Assembly (NCBI GenBank): GCA_942493305.1
Contig: OW818686.1
Location: forward strand, 3,162,001-3,226,000
DNA length: 64,000 nucleotides
Reading direction: 5' to 3'
From: UBA7672 sp030824255
GTDB taxonomy: Bacteria > Pseudomonadota > Alphaproteobacteria > Caulobacterales > Hyphomonadaceae
This document shows, one piece after another, positions 32,095 to 39,528 of the stretch; position 1 is the first letter of the stretch, and each line of letters begins with the position of its first letter. Made by a program: the position numbers and the translations under genes. Under the pieces are notes generated by a model. That model saw only the letters and a list, made by a program, of their open reading frames with translations. It was not told the DNA's origin and did no database searches.

Positions 32095-32558
32095 AGATCG
32101 CCCGTATCCTTCTCGCCGGCATGATGGCCGCAGCCCTCGGCGCGCCTGCCTTCGCGCAGGACGCCACGGGGCCGACGCTGCAGGCGGCGGGCGCCGCGAA
32201 GCTGCGGGCGCTGGACAAGATCACGGGGAATTCCACCGACATCAGTGCGCGCGTTGGCCAGTCTGTCGAGCACGGGCGGATCAAGGTGACTGTGCGCGCG
32301 TGCTATCAGTCGAGCCCGCAGGATGCGCCGGAAGCGGCGGCGTTCGTGGAGATCTATTCGACCGTGCCGCCGAAGCCGGAGAAAACGGCGGCGACGCCGG
32401 TTGCGGATTCCAGCATGAATCGCGGCCCGCTGCCGATCGGCCCCGATGGCCTGCTGTTCTCGGGCTGGATGTACGCATCCTCGCCGGGACTCAGCGCGCT
32501 TGAACACCCGACCTATGATGTCTGGGTGATCAGCTGCACGACCTCTTCGCCGCAATAG
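32091..32558 (+). CDS. DUF2155 periplasmic protein
   Basis: A 155-residue protein with a clear Sec signal peptide (cleavage after ALGAPAFA, near residue 22). It matches DUF2155: LRALDKITGNSTDISARVGQSVEHGRIKV, then VRACYQSSPQDAPEAAAFVEI, and GLLFSGWMYASSPGLSALEHPTYDVWVISC with two conserved Cys that may form a disulfide. The family is restricted mainly to alphaproteobacteria and has no proven function; its place next to mlaD suggests an envelope role. Its last 46 bases overlap the 3' end of aat on the other strand. Confidence 0.9.
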   Translation: MKIARILLAGMMAAALGAPAFAQDATGPTLQAAGAAKLRALDKITGNSTDISARVGQSVEHGRIKVTVRACYQSSPQDAPEAAAFVEIYSTVPPKPEKTAATPVADSSMNRGPLPIGPDGLLFSGWMYASSPGLSALEHPTYDVWVISCTTSSPQ

Positions 32559-33160
32559 GTCTGCGTTCCAAAGTCTGCATCGTGTTGTAGCGCGTCCTTC
32601 AGGCGGACGTGGAAGGCTTCGCGCGGGACTTCCTCGACGCCGAAGGTTTCGAGATGGCCGGTGACGAACTGCGTATCCAGCAGCCGGTAGCCGCCCGCCC
32701 GCAGCCGCGCGACGAGATGGGCGAGGGCGACCTTCGAGGCATCGGTGGCGCGCGAGAACATGCTCTCGCCGAAGAACGCCGCCTTGAGGCTGACGCCATA
32801 GAGACCGCCGACGAGCTCGCCATCCTTCCATGCCTCGACGCTGTGTGCGTGGCCGTCGCGATGGAGCGATGAGTAGAGGTTGAGGATCGGGGAATTGATC
32901 CAGGTGTTGGGGCGGTCGGGGGCGGCTTCGGCGCAGAACTCCATCACGCGCGAGAAGCAGGTGTTGATGCGGATATCGAACACGTCGCGCCGGAGGGTCT
33001 TTCGCAGGCTGCGCGAGAGGTGGAAGTCATCGAGCGGGAGGACGCCGCGCAGGTCCGGATCGACGAGGAACAGGCGCGGATCATCGCGCGCATCCGCCAT
33101 TGGGAAGACGCCGCGGCGATAGCAGTCGAGCAGTTCCGTGGGGCCGAAGACGCGAGACAT
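32513..33160 (-). CDS. aat: Leucyl/phenylalanyl-tRNA-protein transferase
   Basis: A 215-residue N-end-rule enzyme that adds Leu or Phe to proteins with N-terminal Lys or Arg, marking them for ClpAP. The start MSRVFGPTELLDCYRRGVFPMADA and the core WINSPILNLYSSLHRDGHAHSVEAW, GGLYGVSLKAAFFGESMFSRATDASKVAL are diagnostic. An ATG 14 codons upstream is possible but outside the family. The C-terminus (TYCGEEVVQLITQTS) lies within the overlap with the convergent DUF2155 gene. Confidence 0.94.
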   Translation of the reverse strand: MSRVFGPTELLDCYRRGVFPMADARDDPRLFLVDPDLRGVLPLDDFHLSRSLRKTLRRDVFDIRINTCFSRVMEFCAEAAPDRPNTWINSPILNLYSSLHRDGHAHSVEAWKDGELVGGLYGVSLKAAFFGESMFSRATDASKVALAHLVARLRAGGYRLLDTQFVTGHLETFGVEEVPREAFHVRLKDALQHDADFGTQTYCGEEVVQLITQTS

Positions 33161-33227
33161 GGCGCGATGATCGCGAGGTGCGGGCGGGGTGGCAAGATGC
33201 AACGGCTGTGGCGCGAACCTTGAGCAC

Positions 33228-33369
33228 GCCCGCGTCCTTCGAGACGGCCCTTCGGGCCTCCTCAGGATGAGGGCTCAGGTCAGGATGAGGGCTCAGGGGA
33301 CGCCGGCGGGTGAGAAGCCCTCATCCTGAGAGGAGCCGCGTGGCGGCATCTCGAAGGACGAGGGCGGGC
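33228..33369. repeat. Dispersed intergenic palindrome (CCTTCGAGA / CTCATCCTGAG type)
   Basis: Two roughly 45-base arms form an imperfect inverted repeat: GCCCGCGTCCTTCGAGACGG to GATGAGGGCT on the left, and AGCCCTCATCCTGAG to CGAAGGACGAGGGCGGGC on the right. Between them a 17-base unit, CAGGATGAGGGCTCAGG, is repeated in tandem (33263-33279 and 33281-33297). Elements with this CTCATCCTGAG and CTTCGAGACG wording are common between genes in alphaproteobacterial genomes. Confidence 0.8.
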
Positions 33370-33373
33370 TCGC

Positions 33374-34717
33374 CTACTTCTTCATGCCGAGGAATTTTTC
33401 CAGCCAGTGGATGTCGTAGTCGCCTTTGGCGACGTCGGCGTTGGCGGCGAGGCGGCGGTGGAGCGGCAGCGTTGTCTCGACGCCGCCGACGACGGTTTCG
33501 TCGAGGGCGCGGCGCAGGCGGGCGAGCGCTTCGGCGCGGGTGGGCGCGTAGACGATCAGCTTGCCGATGAGGCTGTCGTAGTGTGGCGGCACGCGATAGC
33601 CGGAGTAGGCAGCGCTATCGAGGCGCACGCCGAGACCGCCGGGGGCGTGGAAATCCGCGATCAGGCCGGGCGACGGCGTGAAGGTTTCGGGGTTTTCCGC
33701 ATTGATGCGGCATTCGATGGCGTGGCCCTTGAAGACCACATCCTTCTGGGTGAGCGACAGCTTTTCACCGAAGGCGATGCGGATCTGTTCCTGCACGAGA
33801 TCGACGCCGGTGATCATCTCTGTGACCGGGTGTTCGACCTGCAGGCGCGTGTTCATCTCGATGAAGTAGAACTCGCCATTCTCGTAGAGGAATTCGATCG
33901 TGCCGACGCCGAGATAGCCGAGCTTCTTGATGGCGGTGGTGACGACCTTGCCGATGGCGGCGCGGGCGGCATCGTCGATGACGGGCGAGGGGGCTTCCTC
34001 GAAGACCTTCTGGTGACGGCGCTGCAGCGAGCAATCGCGCTCCCCCAGATGGATGACGTTGCCATGACTATCAGCGACGACCTGGATTTCGATGTGGCGC
34101 GGCTTCTGGAGATACTTCTCCATGTAGACGGCCTCGTTGCCGAAGGCGGTTTTCGCTTCGGTGCGCGCGGACATGAAAGCGAGTTCGAGTTCTTCGGGCG
34201 AATGCGCGACCTTCATGCCGCGGCCGCCGCCGCCGGCGGTGGCCTTCATGAGGACGGGATAGCCGATGCGCTTGGCGTCGGCCTTGGCCTGCTCGAATGT
34301 GGCAACCTCGCCATCCGAGCCCGGCACGACAGGAATGCCGGCGGTCTGGATTGCGTCTTTCGCCGTGATCTTGTCGCCCATCATCCGGATGTGTTCCGGG
34401 CGCGGGCCGATGAAGGTGATGCCGGACTTCTCGACGATCTCAGCGAACTTGGCGTTCTCCGACAGGAAGCCGTAGCCGGGATGGATCGCCTGCGCGCCGG
34501 TGATCTTGGCGGCGGTGATGATGGCGGGGATGTTGAGATAGGACTTCGGCGAGGGCGCTGGCCCGACGCAGACGCTTTCATCCGCCAGGCGGACGTGCAT
34601 CGCGTTGCGGTCTGCCTCCGAGTGGATGGCGACCGTGTGGATGCCCATTTCCTTACAGGCACGGTGAACGCGGAGAGCAATCTCGCCACGGTTTGCAATA
34701 AGGATTTTTTCGAACAT
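33374..34717 (-). CDS. accC: Acetyl-CoA carboxylase, biotin carboxylase subunit
   Basis: A 447-residue ATP-grasp enzyme that carboxylates the biotin on AccB for malonyl-CoA synthesis. FEKILIANRGEIALRVHRACKEMG, the glycine-rich ATP loop KATAGGGGRGMKVAH, the EKYLQKPRHIEIQVVAD strand and FIEMNTRLQVEHPVTE (metal and bicarbonate site) are all intact. It lies four bases behind accB and forms an aroQ-accB-accC operon typical of alphaproteobacteria. Confidence 0.97.
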   Translation of the reverse strand: MFEKILIANRGEIALRVHRACKEMGIHTVAIHSEADRNAMHVRLADESVCVGPAPSPKSYLNIPAIITAAKITGAQAIHPGYGFLSENAKFAEIVEKSGITFIGPRPEHIRMMGDKITAKDAIQTAGIPVVPGSDGEVATFEQAKADAKRIGYPVLMKATAGGGGRGMKVAHSPEELELAFMSARTEAKTAFGNEAVYMEKYLQKPRHIEIQVVADSHGNVIHLGERDCSLQRRHQKVFEEAPSPVIDDAARAAIGKVVTTAIKKLGYLGVGTIEFLYENGEFYFIEMNTRLQVEHPVTEMITGVDLVQEQIRIAFGEKLSLTQKDVVFKGHAIECRINAENPETFTPSPGLIADFHAPGGLGVRLDSAAYSGYRVPPHYDSLIGKLIVYAPTRAEALARLRRALDETVVGGVETTLPLHRRLAANADVAKGDYDIHWLEKFLGMKK

Positions 34718-34721
34718 CGCG

Positions 34722-35195
34722 CTACTCGATGATGACGAGCGGTTCGCCGAATTCGACGGGCTGCTGGTTATCGATCAGGATCTGCGCGACCTTGCCGCCG
34801 CGCGGGGCCGTGACCGGATTGAAGGTCTTCATCGCTTCGATGAGCAGCAGGGTGGCGCCGGCATTGACCGTGTCGCCAACCTTGACGAAGGGGGCGGCGC
34901 CCTCTTCGGCCTGCAGGTAGACCGTGCCGACCATCGGCGACTTCACGGCGCCCGGATGATCGCGCAGGGATGCTTTCGTCGGCGCGGCGGCGGCAACCGG
35001 AGCGGCGGCGGGGGCCGCGGCGGCGACGGGCGCGGCGACGGTGACGGGGGCGGCCTTGGGCTTCACGACCTTGATGCGCAGGCCGTTCTGTTCGACCTCG
35101 ATCTCGCCAAGGTCTGCTTCCCGCAGGATCGCCGCGAGCTCACGGATGAGCCCCGTGTCGAACTTGCCATTCTTTTCAGACGGCTTGTCGGCCAT
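34722..35195 (-). CDS. accB: Biotin carboxyl carrier protein of acetyl-CoA carboxylase
   Basis: A 157-residue carrier. The C-terminal biotinyl domain has the acceptor Lys123 in EAMKTFNPV, with the family thumb region YLQAEEGAAPFVKVGDTVNAG. The N-terminal helix region (LIRELAAILREADLGEIEVEQNGLRIKV) and an Ala/Pro-rich linker are typical. Its gene sits between aroQ and accC with four-base gaps on both sides. Confidence 0.96.
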   Translation of the reverse strand: MADKPSEKNGKFDTGLIRELAAILREADLGEIEVEQNGLRIKVVKPKAAPVTVAAPVAAAAPAAAPVAAAAPTKASLRDHPGAVKSPMVGTVYLQAEEGAAPFVKVGDTVNAGATLLLIEAMKTFNPVTAPRGGKVAQILIDNQQPVEFGEPLVIIE

Positions 35196-35199
35196 GACG

Positions 35200-35649
35200 T
35201 CAAACTCTCTTCTGTTGGACCAGGGCAGCGACGGCTTCCATGGCCAGTCTGTACCCGAGGGAGCCGAAGCCGGCGATGACGCCGGAGGCTGCTGGAGACA
35301 CCAGGCTCTTGTGCCTGAATTCTTCCCGGATGCCGGGATTACTTAGATGCACTTCCACGACCGGAATTGTGAGGACCTTGAGCGCGTCGTGGATCGCGAC
35401 CGAGGTGTGGGTGTAGGCGCCCGCGTTTATGACCACCCCGGCGGCCTGTCTACGGGCTTCCTGTATCCAGTCCACAAGCTCGCCCTCGTGGTTGGATTGG
35501 CGGAAAACGAGGGTTGCGCCAAGGGAAGACGCCGCGTCCTGCGTGTATTTCTCAAGATCGGCGAGGGTGCCCTTGCCATAGATGGCGGGCTCGCGCTCCC
35601 CCAACAGGTTGAGGTTGGGGCCGTTGAGGCAGTAGATGGTCAAGCTCAT
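35200..35649 (-). CDS. aroQ: Type II 3-dehydroquinate dehydratase
   Basis: A 149-residue dodecameric-type dehydratase for the third step of the shikimate pathway. NGPNLNLLGEREPAIYG carries the catalytic Tyr. The flexible-loop region RQSNHEGELVDWIQ, the NAGAYTHTSVAIHDAL segment and the His in VVEVHLSNP are present. It is the first gene of the aroQ-accB-accC operon. It is divergent from thiS with about 100 bases between. Confidence 0.95.
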   Translation of the reverse strand: MSLTIYCLNGPNLNLLGEREPAIYGKGTLADLEKYTQDAASSLGATLVFRQSNHEGELVDWIQEARRQAAGVVINAGAYTHTSVAIHDALKVLTIPVVEVHLSNPGIREEFRHKSLVSPAASGVIAGFGSLGYRLAMEAVAALVQQKRV

Positions 35650-35752
35650 GCTGGCTGCTTACCTGAGACCCAGTCGCAACGCGGAGTATTCTCGCGCAGC
35701 GGCAGAATGAATAGGCGAATCTCCTGTCGGATCAAATGCCTCGGACGATGAA

Positions 35753-35953
35753 ATGAAATTGTATCTCAACGGCGAGCCGGCGGATGCGGCTGACGGGGTC
35801 ACGGTCGCCGCCTTCCTGGACAGTCTGGGCTTTCCCCAGAAGGGCGTTGCCGTGGAGCGGAATCGCGAGATCGTGCCGAAGTCGCTCTATGGGGCGACGC
35901 GGCTGGAGGAGGGGGACCGGCTGGAGATCGTGCAGTTTGTGGGGGGCGGGTGA
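35753..35953 (+). CDS. thiS: Thiamine biosynthesis sulfur carrier ThiS
   Basis: A 66-residue ubiquitin-like carrier ending in Gly-Gly (VQFVGGG), whose thiocarboxylate supplies sulfur to ThiG for the thiazole ring. The start MKLYLNGEPADAADGVTVAAFLDSLGF is standard. Its stop overlaps the ATG of a small membrane-protein gene by one base, and thiG follows. No TPP riboswitch could be seen in the 100 bases upstream. Confidence 0.92.
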   Translation: MKLYLNGEPADAADGVTVAAFLDSLGFPQKGVAVERNREIVPKSLYGATRLEEGDRLEIVQFVGGG

Positions 35954-36318
35954 TGGGGCCCAATTCGGCGCCAGTTTGGGGTGGATTGCTTAGGTGGTCA
36001 GTCGCCGTCCTGGCCGTATTGCCGGCTTTGCCCATGGCGTTCCTCGCTTCGATGAATCCACAAATCTGGAACGCCCAAAATGCGACCTCCGCGCTGAATC
36101 TTTCTTTGGGTTCCGCTGCCCTGTTCACGCTAAGCGGACTGGTCGTACTTTTTGGTCCTGCCCGGCAGAAGAGTTGGATCGGTAGTATTGCGTTTGCGGT
36201 GCCTGTGCTGTTGCTGGCTCTTGCATGTGCATGGCGAGCGAGTGTCGTCATGGACCAACATAAAGTGATGAGCGAAGGCAAATCATGGCAGACACCACTA
36301 CCCCTTCGCACACCGTGA
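35953..36318 (+). CDS. Small membrane protein inserted between thiS and thiG
   Basis: A 121-residue protein with three hydrophobic helices (about residues 11-31, 50-68 and 76-95) and a polar end. No family is recognised. The gene overlaps thiS by one base and thiG by 34 bases, so it is translated within the thiamine operon if at all. Its base composition is less GC-rich than the flanking thi genes (many TTT, ATT and AAA codons), which suggests later acquisition. A role in thiamine or thiazole transport is only a guess. Confidence 0.55.
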   Translation: MGPNSAPVWGGLLRWSVAVLAVLPALPMAFLASMNPQIWNAQNATSALNLSLGSAALFTLSGLVVLFGPARQKSWIGSIAFAVPVLLLALACAWRASVVMDQHKVMSEGKSWQTPLPLRTP

Positions 36319-37085
36319 GCGACGCCCTCATCATCGCAGGCCGAACGTTCTCCTCGCGACTCATCGTGGGGACGGGGAAGTATGCCTCGTACGCACAGAA
36401 TGCCGAGGCGGCGGAGGCTGCGGGCGCCGAGATCGTGACGGTGGCGTTGCGGCGGGTGAATGTCGCGGACACCGGATCGGATCGGCTGATCGACCATCTC
36501 GATCCGAAGAAGTTCACCTACCTGCCGAACACCGCGGGATGCTTCACGGGCGAGGACGCCGTGCGGACGCTGCGGCTGGCGCGGGAGGCGGGCGGGTGGA
36601 CTCTCGTGAAGCTGGAGGTGCTGTCAAACACGGCGCACCTTTATCCGGACATGATCGAGACGCTGCGCGCGACCGAGATGCTGGTAAAGGATGGCTTCGA
36701 CGTGATGGTGTACTGCACCGATGACGTCGTGTTTGCGAAGCGGCTGGAAGAGGCGGGCGCTGCGGCGATCATGCCGGCGGCCTCGCCGATCGGGTCTGGG
36801 CTGGGCATCCAGAACCGCGTGAACATCCGGCTTATTGTTGAGCAAGCCAAAGTTCCGGTGCTGGTGGATGCGGGCGTGGGCACGGCCTCGGACGCGACGA
36901 TCGCTATGGAGTTGGGGTGCGATGCGGTGATCGCCAACACGGCTATTGCGGCGGCGAAGGATCCGATCGGCATGGCGCGCGCGATGAAGCATGCGGTGAT
37001 CGCGGGGCGCGAGGCGTATCTGGCGGGACGGATGGCGAAAAAGATGTACGCCGATCCGTCGAGCCCGCTGGGTGGGTTGATTTAG
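36285..37085 (+). CDS. thiG: Thiazole synthase ThiG
   Basis: A 266-residue TIM-barrel enzyme that condenses deoxyxylulose phosphate, dehydroglycine and ThiS thiocarboxylate into the thiazole of thiamine. The Schiff-base Lys is in WTLVKLEVLSN. FSSRLIVGTGKY at the start, LRRVNVADTGSD, the PIGSGLGIQNRVNIR loop and DAGVGTASDATIAMELGCDAVIANTAIA are all present. Its start lies inside the preceding small gene. The first 18 residues are an extension before the conserved core. Confidence 0.95.
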   Translation: MADTTTPSHTVSDALIIAGRTFSSRLIVGTGKYASYAQNAEAAEAAGAEIVTVALRRVNVADTGSDRLIDHLDPKKFTYLPNTAGCFTGEDAVRTLRLAREAGGWTLVKLEVLSNTAHLYPDMIETLRATEMLVKDGFDVMVYCTDDVVFAKRLEEAGAAAIMPAASPIGSGLGIQNRVNIRLIVEQAKVPVLVDAGVGTASDATIAMELGCDAVIANTAIAAAKDPIGMARAMKHAVIAGREAYLAGRMAKKMYADPSSPLGGLI

Positions 37086-37104
37086 GGCTTCGCTGTTGAG
37101 CCAT

Positions 37105-37174
37105 CCGCCCGCTTTGCGGGCGGCCCCTTCCGTCAGCCGCTCCGCGACTGCCACCTTCCCCAGCTTCGCTGGGG
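37105..37174. terminator. Two GC hairpins between convergent thiG and the DsbA-like gene
   Basis: CCGCCCGC-TTT-GCGGGCGG (37105-37123) and CCCCAGC-TTC-GCTGGGG (37158-37174) are perfect stem-loops. They probably end transcription in both directions, though T-runs are weak. Confidence 0.5.
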
Positions 37175-37186
37175 CAGGACTCTTCC

Positions 37187-37933
37187 TTACCCCCCGATCT
37201 GGCTGCGGGTGGCCTGGATGAGGCTGTCGAGTTCGGCAGCGGCGAAGCCACCGACGAATTTGCCGTTGATGAGGAAGGACGGCGTGCCCTGAAGGCCGGC
37301 CATGTCGAATTCCTGCACCGAGCGGTCGACGCGGGCGATCAGGTCGGGCTTGGCCATGTCGGCTTTCCAGCGCGCGACGTCGAGGCCGACGGAGCGGGCG
37401 ATGGTTTCGAGATTTTCCGGCGTGTAGGCGTTGGCGGGCGCGCGCATCAGGGCGATGTGCATCTCGCGATACTTGCCTTGCTGGTGCGCGGCGGTGGCGG
37501 CGATGGCGGCGCGGCGGGAGTCTTCGCCGCGCACGGCGGACTCCTTCACGATGAGTTTCACGTCGCCATTGCGATCGTCGACCTGCGCGATGGCCCAGTC
37601 GACCGCAACCTTGCAGACGCCGCAGTCATAGTCGGAGAATTCCACGATGGTGATCGGCGCATCCTTGCGGCCGATGAAGGGATCGTCCTTGGACGAGGCC
37701 AGCAGCTTGTCCCAAGTGCCTTCGGCGGCGATCGTCTGGGTGGCGAGCTGGTTACGCTGATAGGCGACCTGCATCTCGAGCAGGATTTCCGGCTCGCGCA
37801 GGAGGTATTCCTTCACGATGGCTTCGACCTGCGCCTTTTCCAGGCCGCCAACAGCGTCCGGGGCTTTCACTTCGCCCGAGCAGGCGACCGCGCCGATGGC
37901 GAGCAGAGTGGCGAGGGCAGTCTTGATACGCAT
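37187..37933 (-). CDS. DsbA-family thiol-disulfide oxidoreductase (lipoprotein)
   Basis: A 248-residue periplasmic protein with a lipoprotein-like signal (lipobox AVAC near residue 18). A helical N-terminal segment precedes a thioredoxin-fold domain with the active-site CGVC (in DYDCGVCKVAVDWA), inserted helices, and the cis-Pro strand GLQGTPSFLINGKFVGG. It resembles the alphaproteobacterial DsbA/Com1-like group, which forms or isomerises disulfides in exported proteins. It is monocistronic, near an M48 peptidase gene on the same strand. Confidence 0.9.
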   Translation of the reverse strand: MRIKTALATLLAIGAVACSGEVKAPDAVGGLEKAQVEAIVKEYLLREPEILLEMQVAYQRNQLATQTIAAEGTWDKLLASSKDDPFIGRKDAPITIVEFSDYDCGVCKVAVDWAIAQVDDRNGDVKLIVKESAVRGEDSRRAAIAATAAHQQGKYREMHIALMRAPANAYTPENLETIARSVGLDVARWKADMAKPDLIARVDRSVQEFDMAGLQGTPSFLINGKFVGGFAAAELDSLIQATRSQIGG

Positions 37934-38006
37934 CGAAGGTTCCTTGCGGGCGAGAATGCCCGGCGTGTCTTGAGAGAGGGTGGGCGCGTTTGCCCGGATT
38001 ATCGCG

Positions 38007-39419
38007 TCAATACTTGTGATCGGGCTTCTGATCGGATTTGTGATCGAGCGCCATTTCGCTGAGGCTGCGGCGGGCGGTACGGGGCCGGCTACGCGGATCT
38101 GACAGGGCCATGATGTCGTCCGCGCGCTGGCCGTTCGGGGTGTTGCGGTCGAGCTTGTCGACGGCGCGGCGGGAGAAGACGTAGGCGCGGCTCAGGTCGC
38201 CGAGGATGTAGGCTTCCTCTGCCGTTGCAAGGTCCGCGTCGGCTATGCGGCTCTGCTTTGCGTAAACCACAGCGAGCTGGTTCCAGGCGAAGGCATTGTC
38301 GGGCTCGAGCTGGATGGCGTCCATCAGAAGACCTTCGGCTTCCTTGATGGCTTCGTCTTCCTTCGTGCTGATGAGGGAGCGCGCGAGGTTCACCTTGAGA
38401 AGCGCGTGCTGGGGCGCGAGCTCAACCGAACGGCGGTGGTGGACCACCGACTCCTCGGAGCGCCCGCTTTCGAAAAGGATCTGGCCTTTCAACTCCTCGA
38501 AATACGGATTGGCCGGTTGCTCGGCGATGAGCGAGTCGGTCTGCGTCAGCGCGGCCTTGATATCGACAGCGCGATAGGCGGCGATAGCGCGGGCGTAACG
38601 GCCGGGCAGCGAGGTGTCGGTAGCGGGATAGCGCGAGAGCACGCGGTTGGCCGGGCCGATGAAGCCGACAAGCTTCGCCTGCATCATCTTGAGATCCATG
38701 ATCTCTTCCGGCGTCTGTTCGCGCGCGCTTGCAGAGATTTCCTTCGCACGGCGGGTGATTGTGCCGATGCGGTCGCTGGAGACAGGGTGCGCGCGGAAAT
38801 AGGGATCGCGGCGCGATTCCGACATCAGTTCCTGGTAGCGGAATTTCTCCATGAAGGAGACGTTGCCATCGGCGGACTGCCCCGTTTTTTCCATGAGGCT
38901 TACGCCGAACAGGTCGGAAGCAGCTTCTTCCGATCGGGTATGCTTGAAGAAGCTCAGCATGCCGAACTGCGGCGCGGAGCCGAAGAGGGCGAGGGCGGCA
39001 TCCGGTGCGCCAGCGAACAGTGCCAGCGCGCCCAGGCCCATCGTGATGAGCGAGACGTTGCCGCTGTTGCCGTAAGCCGCCTCGCGCGTAACGCTGTGGC
39101 CCAGCGCCATGTGTCCCGTTTCGTGCGCGATAACGCCCTTCAGTTCTTCAGGGTTGCGGGCCTCCATGATGAGGCCGGTGTGAAGGAACACGTTCTGGCC
39201 TGCCGCCACGAAGGCATTCAGCGTGTCGTCCTGGATGATGTAGATGTTCACGTCCGACGGCTTGAGGCCGGCGGCTTCGAACAGCGGGTCTGAGTAGTCG
39301 CGAAGGGTCTGCTCGATCTCGGCGTCGCGGATGAGGCCCTGCGCCGCCGCCGACAGCGGAAGCGCCATTGCCAGAACCGGCACGGCGACCGCGCGGAGGA
39401 CCTTTTGCATAACGCCCAT
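38007..39419 (-). CDS. M48-family metallopeptidase with TPR region
   Basis: A 470-residue envelope protein with a Sec signal (VAVPVLAMALPLSAAAQG). The zinc site HETGH (in GVIAHETGHMALGHSVTRE) and the later SDRIG/EEAASDLFGVSL Glu-bearing region define an M48 peptidase like BepA/YfgC, which degrades stalled outer-membrane proteins. The C-terminal half contains tetratricopeptide-like helices (YFEELKGQILFESGRSEESVVHHRRSV pattern). AAGGAG upstream fixes the ATG. An in-frame ATG three codons further is also possible. Confidence 0.9.
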   Translation of the reverse strand: MGVMQKVLRAVAVPVLAMALPLSAAAQGLIRDAEIEQTLRDYSDPLFEAAGLKPSDVNIYIIQDDTLNAFVAAGQNVFLHTGLIMEARNPEELKGVIAHETGHMALGHSVTREAAYGNSGNVSLITMGLGALALFAGAPDAALALFGSAPQFGMLSFFKHTRSEEAASDLFGVSLMEKTGQSADGNVSFMEKFRYQELMSESRRDPYFRAHPVSSDRIGTITRRAKEISASAREQTPEEIMDLKMMQAKLVGFIGPANRVLSRYPATDTSLPGRYARAIAAYRAVDIKAALTQTDSLIAEQPANPYFEELKGQILFESGRSEESVVHHRRSVELAPQHALLKVNLARSLISTKEDEAIKEAEGLLMDAIQLEPDNAFAWNQLAVVYAKQSRIADADLATAEEAYILGDLSRAYVFSRRAVDKLDRNTPNGQRADDIMALSDPRSRPRTARRSLSEMALDHKSDQKPDHKY

Positions 39420-39528
39420 GCGAACGTCTCCTTCAACCCCGCCGACCGACAAAGCTAACCGTCAGACCGCCATAGTCAAAGCTGGCGGGCTGTCACGATG
39501 CAGTTGACGGGCAGTCGCCGGGACGGGA

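Noticed and set aside
35650..35752. Possible TPP riboswitch upstream of thiS (a CTGAGA occurs)
   Set aside because: The rest of the TPP motif (ACC(C)TTTGAACCTGATC and pairing arms) is missing and the interval is only about 100 bases shared with the aroQ promoter.
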